From positions 1-19,826 of the forward strand of contig CANQXO010000016.1 of NCBI GenBank assembly GCA_947627825.1: DNA of 19,826 nt, written 5' to 3'. Each line of letters opens with the position of its first letter. Positions within the stretch are counted from its first letter, which is position 1. Of this stretch, positions 14,173-19,826 are shown piece by piece. The notes below the pieces were generated by a model that worked only from the letters and a program-made list of their open reading frames with translations, ran no database searches and had not been told where the DNA came from. The position numbers were made by a program, and so were the translations under genes. Source of the DNA: an uncultured Clostridia bacterium (GTDB taxonomy: Bacteria > Bacillota_A > Clostridia > TANB77 > CAG-508).

Positions 14173-15639
14173 ATGAAAAATAACAACAAAACAATGATGC
14201 AATATTTTGAATGGTACTTGCCTAACAACTGTAATTTGTGGCAACAAATTATTAAAGTTGCACCCAACCTAAAGAAAATGGGCATTACTTCTGTATGGCT
14301 ACCTCCTGCTTATAAAGGGGCTAGTGGAATTAATGACACTGGATATGGAGTTTATGACCTTTATGACTTAGGAGAATTTAATCAAAAAGGAACTGTAAGA
14401 ACTAAATATGGCACGAAAGATGAATACATTGCAGCTATTAGAGCTTTGCAATTAGAAGACATACAAGTTTTAGCCGATGTTGTTTTAAATCATAGAATGG
14501 GTGCTGATGAAATGCAAGATATTATTGCATATAAAGTCAACCCTGACAATAGAAATGAAGTTATTGGAGACTACCGAACTATTTCAGCTTGGACCAAATA
14601 TGATTTTGCTGGTAGAAACAACAAATATTCTGATTTCAAATTGGACTGGTCTCATTTTACTTCCATAGATTATGATAACAAAAATAAGGAAAATGGAATA
14701 TTTAGATTCTATGGAAAAAATTTCAGCAATGAAGTAGATAAAGAGCGCGGAAACTTTGATTATTTAATGGGTTGCGATGTTGACTTCAATAATTTAGACA
14801 CTGTTGATGACCTTTATTATTGGGGCAAATGGTTTTTATCACAGACAAATGTAGATGGATTTAGATTAGATGCCGTAAAACACATAAGATTTTCATTTTT
14901 CAAAAAATGGCTAGCTGAGATGAAAAAATCTTTTGATAAAGATTTACATTCAGTTGGTGAATACTTTAGTGTAGATGTTGAAAGTTTGCTTAATTATTTA
15001 GATTATAATGATGAAATAGACGCACTTTTTGATGTACCTTTGCACAATCATTTTCAAGTAGCTTCAGAAAGTTCTGGAAACTATGACATGAGAAATATAT
15101 TTGAAAATACACTAATTGATAAAAGACCTTCTAAAGCTGTAACATTCGTGGACAATCATGATACGGAGCCCGGTCAATCACTAGAATCTTGGGTTCAAGA
15201 TTGGTTTAGACCTCTTGCATATAGCATGATAATGCTTAGAGAAAAAGGCATTCCTTGTATTTTTTATGGTGACTACTATGGTATTCCAGAAAAGAACAAG
15301 CCACCTATGAAAGAAATTTTGGATATCTTACTTTTAGCTAGAAAGCATTTAGCCTATGGCCCAGAGAGAGACTATTTCGATGACCCAAATGTTATTGGCT
15401 GGACTAGAGAAGGAGATTATTATCATCAAGACTCTGGACTTGCAGTATTACTTAGTGATGGTCCCGGCGGAAGCAAGCAAATGAATGTTGGAAAAAACTT
15501 AGCCAATACTATACTTTATGACTGCACCGGAAATGTTAAAGAAACTGTATACATTGATAACAATGGAAATGGTATATTTTATGTAAATGGTGGAAGTGTA
15601 TCAGTATGGATAAAAAAAGATAATATGTATAATCTTTAA
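14173..15639 (+). CDS. Cytoplasmic alpha-amylase (glycoside hydrolase family 13)
   Basis: This 488-residue GH13 enzyme hydrolyses alpha-1,4-glucans. The TIM barrel shows all conserved regions: DVVLNH (102-107), GFRLDAVKH with nucleophile D233, SVGEYF with acid/base E263, and FVDNHDT with the transition-state Asp D330. A B domain lies between region I and region II, and an all-beta C domain ends the protein. MMQYFEWYLP at the N-terminus and YGDYYGIPEKN are typical of the AmyS/GH13_5 type. There is no signal peptide, so it probably acts in the cytoplasm on glycogen or imported maltodextrin. It is the only plus-strand gene found, monocistronic, with its own promoter region and terminator. Confidence 0.95.
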   Translation: MKNNNKTMMQYFEWYLPNNCNLWQQIIKVAPNLKKMGITSVWLPPAYKGASGINDTGYGVYDLYDLGEFNQKGTVRTKYGTKDEYIAAIRALQLEDIQVLADVVLNHRMGADEMQDIIAYKVNPDNRNEVIGDYRTISAWTKYDFAGRNNKYSDFKLDWSHFTSIDYDNKNKENGIFRFYGKNFSNEVDKERGNFDYLMGCDVDFNNLDTVDDLYYWGKWFLSQTNVDGFRLDAVKHIRFSFFKKWLAEMKKSFDKDLHSVGEYFSVDVESLLNYLDYNDEIDALFDVPLHNHFQVASESSGNYDMRNIFENTLIDKRPSKAVTFVDNHDTEPGQSLESWVQDWFRPLAYSMIMLREKGIPCIFYGDYYGIPEKNKPPMKEILDILLLARKHLAYGPERDYFDDPNVIGWTREGDYYHQDSGLAVLLSDGPGGSKQMNVGKNLANTILYDCTGNVKETVYIDNNGNGIFYVNGGSVSVWIKKDNMYNL

Positions 15640-15646
15640 TAATTTC

Positions 15647-15684
15647 AGTTCCCAGTATTTTTTATATTGGGAACTAATTTTTTG
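15647..15684 (+). terminator. Intrinsic terminator of the amylase gene
   Basis: A perfect 8-bp stem AGTTCCCA/TGGGAACT (15647-15654 and 15668-15675) can be extended inward by AT pairs. It is followed by a T-run (15678-15683). It starts eight bases after the amylase stop. Confidence 0.9.
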
Positions 15685-15774
15685 TCTTTTCTTTCCACTT
15701 ATCTTTTATCGCCTTCTTATATTTTATCTGTTCAAGCTTTGCCCTATGGCATTGTCAAATTTATTGTTTGCTTT

Positions 15775-16137
15775 TTAATACTTTTGCACCTCAATATTTT
15801 TCAAATGATTTATTATATATTTTTCTTTCTTATAAATTTCTATAACATCAAACCTAATACAAGAATTTTCTAGTTTATTTTTATAAATGAAATATTTTGT
15901 TGCTTTAAATATATGCTTTTGTTTTTGCCTATGCACAGCAACAGCAGGTGTGCCAAAACTTAAATTAGTTCTAGTTTTTACTTCTATAAAAACTAATTCA
16001 TTTTTGTCTTTTGCAATTATATCAATTTCACCTTGTCTACATCTAAAGTTTCTCATAATTAATTTGTAACCTTCATTACATAAATATTTGCAAGCAATGT
16101 TTTCTCCTTCTTTTCCTAGAATGTGTCTTTCATACAT
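15775..16137 (-). CDS. yraN: YraN family protein (UPF0102), predicted nuclease fold
   Basis: This 120-residue protein has the whole UPF0102 pattern: GKEGENIACKYLCNEGYKL at the N-terminus, then NFRCRQGEIDIIAKD and ELVFIEVKTRT. The E-x-D...E-x-K residues match the PD-(D/E)XK-like nuclease core of the Holliday-junction-resolvase type. The true substrate is unknown. It overlaps the end of dprA by 22 bases and is thus translated from the same mRNA. The dprA-yraN-comM clustering is common in bacteria and points to DNA uptake or recombination. The ATG at 16137 has a distant GGGAG about 14 bases upstream. Confidence 0.92.
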   Translation of the reverse strand: MYERHILGKEGENIACKYLCNEGYKLIMRNFRCRQGEIDIIAKDKNELVFIEVKTRTNLSFGTPAVAVHRQKQKHIFKATKYFIYKNKLENSCIRFDVIEIYKKEKYIINHLKNIEVQKY

Positions 16138-17051
16138 AAAACATAATTATCTCCCGGTAAACTTTGTATAAACCCATCTATTTCAAGCATAAAAAGTATT
16201 TCATTAATTTCTTGTATAGAAAGCTGGTCTGTATTTTCTATATAATTTGTTGCTTTTATAGTTTTGTCTGCAATTTGTATTTTATTTGATTGACTTTGTA
16301 TTTCATTTACCTCATTTTGAATTTCACTAACATTTTTAGGAATGGTACCAATAGTTTCATAAACTAGCTTATATTTACCTTCAAGTTCTATTTTTCTTTC
16401 ATCCTCATCCAGTTCCAAAAACGCTAAAATATCTCGAGGAGACATAATTAAGTTAGCTCCTTCTTGTATAAGCTTATTAGTTCCACAACTATTTTTTGAG
16501 TCAATTTGTCCCGGAAGACAACCAACTTCCTTATTTAATTTCATTCCTAACCTTGCTGTTATTGTACTTCCACTCCTATATTTTGCTTCTATTACCAAAA
16601 CAAAATCAGCTAATCCACTTACAATTCTATTCCTTTTTGGAAATCTACTCATTTCAACTTTTTCATCTAAGCTATATTCACTTATAAGCAATCCTCCTTT
16701 TTCAATTATTTTATTGGCTAAGCCTTTATTTTCTGGTGGATAAATATTATTAAACCCAGATGCTAAAACTGCAATTGTTTTTCCTTCTTCATTGTAAGAG
16801 TTAAAATGAGCAATGGAATCTATACCTCTTGCTAAACCACTAATTATGCATACTCCTTTTTTAGATAATTCTTTTGCAAATCTTTCAGCCTGTTTTATGC
16901 CATAATCACTGCAAACTCTTGAACCTACCATTGCTACTGTCGGTTTATTAAGTAAATCAATATCACCCTCCAAATACAACTTTTTTGGTGGATTACTAAC
17001 TTTTAATAATTTTTGTGGATAATTTACATCTGTAATATTTATTATTTCTAT
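16116..17051 (-). CDS. dprA: DNA-processing protein DprA, with a non-standard start codon
   Basis: DprA loads RecA on incoming single-stranded DNA in transformation. The Rossmann-like core is clear: AMVGSR...YG, ISGLARGIDSIAH, TIAVLASG...YPPEN, FPKRNRIVSGL, GSTITARLG and LPGQIDS. A winged-helix tail follows (about 240-311). No ATG, GTG or TTG lies before the first core strand except a TTG at 16979 without an SD. That start would cut off conserved residues. The family sequence YPQKLLKVSNPPKKLYLEG continues upstream in frame to an ATA at 17051, seven bases after AAAGGA. An ATT at 17054 is also possible. I chose the ATA, giving 311 residues. Start is uncertain: a mutated ATG or a sequence error would also fit. 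The N-terminal SAM-like domain of longer DprA is absent. Confidence 0.87.
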   Translation of the reverse strand: MEIINITDVNYPQKLLKVSNPPKKLYLEGDIDLLNKPTVAMVGSRVCSDYGIKQAERFAKELSKKGVCIISGLARGIDSIAHFNSYNEEGKTIAVLASGFNNIYPPENKGLANKIIEKGGLLISEYSLDEKVEMSRFPKRNRIVSGLADFVLVIEAKYRSGSTITARLGMKLNKEVGCLPGQIDSKNSCGTNKLIQEGANLIMSPRDILAFLELDEDERKIELEGKYKLVYETIGTIPKNVSEIQNEVNEIQSQSNKIQIADKTIKATNYIENTDQLSIQEINEILFMLEIDGFIQSLPGDNYVLCMKDTF

Positions 17052-17144
17052 AATTTTTTCCTTTCTATTATAAATTTACTTTTATATATTTTTTTCGTTT
17101 ATAGTTTATTTCCATTTTTTCTATATTGTTTGTTTTTCTATTCA

Positions 17145-18702
17145 TTAACTATTTAAATATTTTTTGTCTAAACTTCTATATTGAATTGCCTCAGCAATAT
17201 GTTGCTTTTGTATATTTTCTTCGTTTTCTAAATCAGCTATTGTTCTAGCAACTTTTAATATTTTATTGTATGCCCTAGCACTTAAACCTAATTTTGTAAA
17301 AGCCAATTGTAGCAATTCTTTGCCTTCGTCATCTAACACACAATATTTTTCACATTGCTTGTTATCAAGTTCAGAATTATATAAAATTTTTTCATCCTTG
17401 TATCTTTCAAATTGCGTTTCTATTGCCTTCATAACTCTAGTTTTTATTTGACTTGATGTTTCTGGAATATCATTTTTTAATTCGTCAAAACCAACTCTTT
17501 GAACTTCTACTTGAATGTCAATTCTATCTAAAAATGGTCCGCTTAACTTATTCATATATCTTGTAATTTCACTATGTTTGCATCTACATTTTTTGTAATT
17601 TGAGCCATAATATCCACATGGACACGGATTCATTGCTGATACTAGCATAAAATTGCAAGGATATGTAATTGATTGATTTAGCCTATTAATTGTTACCTTT
17701 TTGCTTTCTAACGGTTCTCTCAAAAGTTCTAGAGTTTTCTTATCAAACTCAGCAATTTCATCTAAAAATAAAACTCCATTATGAGCCAAACTAATTTCAC
17801 CCGGTTTTGGAATTGTACCTCCTCCAATTAACGATGATGGAGTAATTGTATAATGCGGACTTCTAAAAGGTCTCTTGCAAATAATTTTTTCATCACTATT
17901 TAACTTTCCCACTATGCTATTAATTTTAGTAGTTTCAATAGCTTCATCAAAATTCATATTTGGCATGATAGTGTTTAGCCTTTTAGCAAGCATCGTTTTA
18001 CCACAGCCGTGGGCTTCCTATCATAAGAATATTATGCCTTCCTGCTGCTGAAATTTCCAACGCCCTTTTTACTTTTTCTTGACCTTTTACATCTGCAAAA
18101 TCTATATTATAAAAGCTCTCTTTATTGCTTAATTCCTCCCAAGATGTTTTTTCTTCTTTCAAATTATTTTTACCATTCAAGTAGCCAATTACATCGGTTA
18201 ATTTACTAGCTCCAAGAATTTTTATTCCATCAACTATTGTCGTTTCTTCTAAATTATCTTCTGGTATAATAATTTCCTCGATTCCAAGTTTTCGAGCTTC
18301 AATGCAGATTGGCAAAATTCCATTAACTCTATTTAACCTACCATTTAAGGAGAGTTCTCCTACAAAAACAGTATTTTCATTTTTTATATGTAAGTCTTTT
18401 TTATGAGATACATTTTTAATTTCACCTAAACTATATAGTAGTCCAATTGCAATCGGTAAATCCAAAAGTGAACCTTGTTTTCTAATATCTGCCGGAGCTA
18501 GATTTACTACAATTTTTCTACTAAGAACTTCATATCCTGAGTTTTTTATCGCTGCTTTTACCCTTTCTTTTGACTCCTTTATACTTGTATCTGGAAGGCC
18601 TACTATATCCCAGTCTGGCAAACCGTTTGATACATCAACTTGTACATCTATAATGTACCCTTCTAGTCCTTTTAATGACATACTTTTAATAATAGAAAGC
18701 AA
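17145..18702 (-). pseudogene. comM: YifB/ComM family Mg-chelatase-like AAA+ ATPase, frameshifted
   Basis: ComM is a hexameric helicase that promotes branch migration in natural transformation. The N-terminal part (LonC-like ChlI domain) has [20 protein letters not shown] and [15 protein letters not shown]. The frame then reaches the Walker A motif and breaks. One extra base near 18009 changes GSPGCGKT into a stop a few codons later. The downstream frame carries Walker B VLFLDEIAEF, the SAMNPCPCGYYG zinc-type loop with Cys residues, and the sensor FLDRIDIQV. Restored length is 518 residues, normal for the family. The start is TTG 18702, with AAGGAG five bases upstream. The extra base is not in a long homopolymer. 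It could be an assembly error or true loss, which would leave ATP binding impossible. Confidence 0.93.
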
Positions 18703-18802
18703 AATTTCTCCTTTCTTTTTGTCTTATCTCTTTTTTATTTAATTTCTTTGTTTTTTATCTTTTGGGGATTTATTAAAGAATAAATTTTTAATAAATTGAT
18801 AT

Positions 18803-18848
18803 AAAAAATATACCTAAATTTACTTTTATCAAAATAAATTTAGATATA
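18803..18848 (-). terminator. Intrinsic terminator after the FGE/SUMF1-fold gene
   Basis: The arms 18809-18822 and 18835-18848 pair over 14 positions with one mismatch, around a 12-base loop. In minus-strand RNA the hairpin is followed by six U's (18803-18808). The -10 of the comM promoter overlaps its upstream arm. Confidence 0.75.
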
Positions 18849-18877
18849 TTATATTACCATTTTGTGCTATTTGTCAA
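18848..18877 (-). promoter_or_regulatory. Consensus sigma-A promoter for comM-dprA-yraN
   Basis: TTGACA (18872-18877), an 18-base spacer and TATAAT (18848-18853) lie on the minus strand. The expected start near 18841 lies inside the first arm of the terminator, so the new transcript keeps a shortened hairpin (about 7 bp) followed by the same U-run at its 5' end. The leader to TTG 18702 is about 140 bases. Confidence 0.7.
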
Positions 18878-18925
18878 TAGATGTTGTTGAGAATTTTAAC
18901 ATTTTTTAACAATTTATACCCCGCG

Positions 18926-18956
18926 GTTCTTTTTGTACCTATCTTATATAAAGAAC
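18926..18956. repeat. 7-bp inverted repeat straddling the FGE-fold gene's stop codon
   Basis: GTTCTTT (18926-18932) and AAAGAAC (18950-18956) are perfect inverted copies with a 17-base loop that holds the TAG stop. A CCGCGG (18921-18926) sits at its outer edge, unusual in this AT-rich DNA. DGR target genes often have a hairpin just after the variable region; this match is weak because of the long loop. Confidence 0.4.
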
Positions 18957-19826
18957 AACTCGAAAGCCCACATGGTTGTGGCAATAGTTAAGTTCAGCGT
19001 TACCATTCGCGCGTACAACTGGGTAGTCGCCTCCTGTAAGGTAGAAACTGCCGCTACGAGGAACAACAAACATGGTGTCTACTTCATCCTTCGTCTTTAT
19101 ATTATGTCCTGTTGTCCACTCCCATACATTTCCTGCCATATCATAGATATTATATAACTTAAAATCATCACATAATCCTGTTCCTAATTCTATTCTATTT
19201 ACTCCAGTTCCTGTACTTCCTGTAAAGGTCCCATTAGGTTTTACATTTACATTTCCGTTTGTATATGTTGTTGGTGCTACCCATGCGCTATTTACCCAGC
19301 CCCATAATGCCCATAAGCCGTTTATTTTGCTATAATCTGTTGTATCATTGTTATAGTAATTTCCCCATGCTGTTGAATTTGTTATTGTTTTTCCTTGGTC
19401 TTCTTTTTCCTTACTTGTACCTAATATGTCATTAAATCTATTACATATTACATTCCATGCTCCAGTATCTACTAAATAACTTCCTACACTACCGTTTCCT
19501 TTATACATATTTTCTGCTACTATTTTTGAATTTGGTTGTGATATATAATTCCATGCTTGTACTCCTTTTTTGCTTACTGGTTTCAAATCTTTTACCAAAT
19601 CAAGTCCTGCTTTACCTATTGCTCCTCTATTAGCTCTATTGTATGTTAAATCTCCACTACTAGATGCATAAAAACTTGTTGCTTCTGTTGGAATGCCAGC
19701 TTCATATCTTGCTATATAAAACCCTCCATATTTTCCTATACTTTGTTCTGCTACTGTTGTTTGTCCATTTTCCCAATTTGATGTTATGGCTGTTATTGTT
19801 GTTTTTGCATCTTCTCCGTATTGTTC
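18939..19826 (-). CDS. FGE/SUMF1-fold (C-type-lectin-like) protein, 3' part, with an anomalous C-terminal segment
   Basis: The open frame enters at the right edge and ends at TAG 18939; 295 residues are visible and the start is outside. Motifs of the formylglycine-generating-enzyme family are present: YGGFYIARYEAG, GAWNVICNRFND, NIYDMAGNVWEWT and the closing GFRVVLYIR. In many gut Clostridia such domains sit on long exported or pilin-like proteins, and in DGRs they carry the variable region. No sulfatase, catalytic Cys pair or signal peptide can be judged from this part. The final 120 bases (18961-19080) are 50% GC by my count, against 22% in 19141-19200. They use CGC, GCG and CGT codons unlike neighbours. 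The region corresponds to the ligand-binding face of the fold. A terminator follows. Confidence 0.8.
   Translation of the reverse strand, partial: EQYGEDAKTTITAITSNWENGQTTVAEQSIGKYGGFYIARYEAGIPTEATSFYASSSGDLTYNRANRGAIGKAGLDLVKDLKPVSKKGVQAWNYISQPNSKIVAENMYKGNGSVGSYLVDTGAWNVICNRFNDILGTSKEKEDQGKTITNSTAWGNYYNNDTTDYSKINGLWALWGWVNSAWVAPTTYTNGNVNVKPNGTFTGSTGTGVNRIELGTGLCDDFKLYNIYDMAGNVWEWTTGHNIKTKDEVDTMFVVPRSGSFYLTGGDYPVVRANGNAELNYCHNHVGFRVVLYIR

Noticed and set aside
15667..15873. Plus-strand hydrophobic open frame after the amylase
   Set aside because: Begins within the terminator and overlaps yraN on the other strand; no SD.
18703..18938. Possible DGR template repeat or reverse transcriptase downstream of the FGE-fold gene
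   Set aside because: Only a terminator, a promoter and AT-rich leader are present; no GC-rich near-copy was seen here or elsewhere in the window.
18933..19157. Plus-strand 74-residue open frame
   Set aside because: Antisense of the GC-rich end of the FGE-fold gene; openness follows from its composition.

Overview
The window is about 20 kb of very AT-rich DNA with short spacers, purine-rich Shine-Dalgarno (SD) sites, and GTG/TTG starts next to ATG. The gene content points to an endospore-forming, low-GC Firmicute of the Clostridia: SpoIVFB, a SpoIVFA-position M23 protein, Spo0A, FtsZ, YnbB, YraN, DprA and YifB/ComM. An uncultured gut clostridium is plausible, but the species cannot be read from the sequence. 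No rRNA, tRNA, CRISPR array, transposase or reverse transcriptase was seen.

Layout, left to right; all genes are on the minus strand except the amylase. (1) 1-3450: a promoter fires out of the left edge. Then come spoIVFB, an M23 peptidase with one membrane segment, two very small genes (one frameshifted) and ftsZ, whose product ends right after the GTPase core. (2) 3603-8012: spo0A with its own promoter and terminator but a one-base frameshift in the DNA-binding domain; a YigZ/IMPACT protein; a HI0933-type flavoprotein; and a YnbB-type PLP enzyme. (3) 8074-12816: an OmpR-type response regulator and histidine kinase, then a membrane-anchored protein with a sortase-like fold but no catalytic His or Cys, then a WG-repeat membrane protein. 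This looks like a cell-envelope sensing cluster, and the last two genes have their own sigma-A-type promoters. (4) 12855-15684: an MscS channel, divergent from a cytoplasmic GH13 alpha-amylase on the plus strand. (5) 15775-18702: comM (frameshifted), dprA and yraN, the usual natural-transformation/DNA-processing cluster. (6) 18939-19826: the 3' part of an FGE/SUMF1-fold gene. Its last ~120 bases have about 50% GC and unusual codon use, resembling the variable region of a diversity-generating retroelement (DGR) target.

The observations most worth following are the possible DGR-type variable region at the right end, the catalytically dead sortase with a leaderless promoter, the FtsZ without a C-terminal peptide, and a 53-codon gene whose SD and start codon are separated by a perfect hairpin. 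Three separate one-base insertions (spo0A, comM, a small gene) within 16 kb suggest sequencing or assembly errors as much as real gene decay, so those genes should be treated as probably intact until rechecked. All statements come from reading the sequence by eye; no database search was possible.
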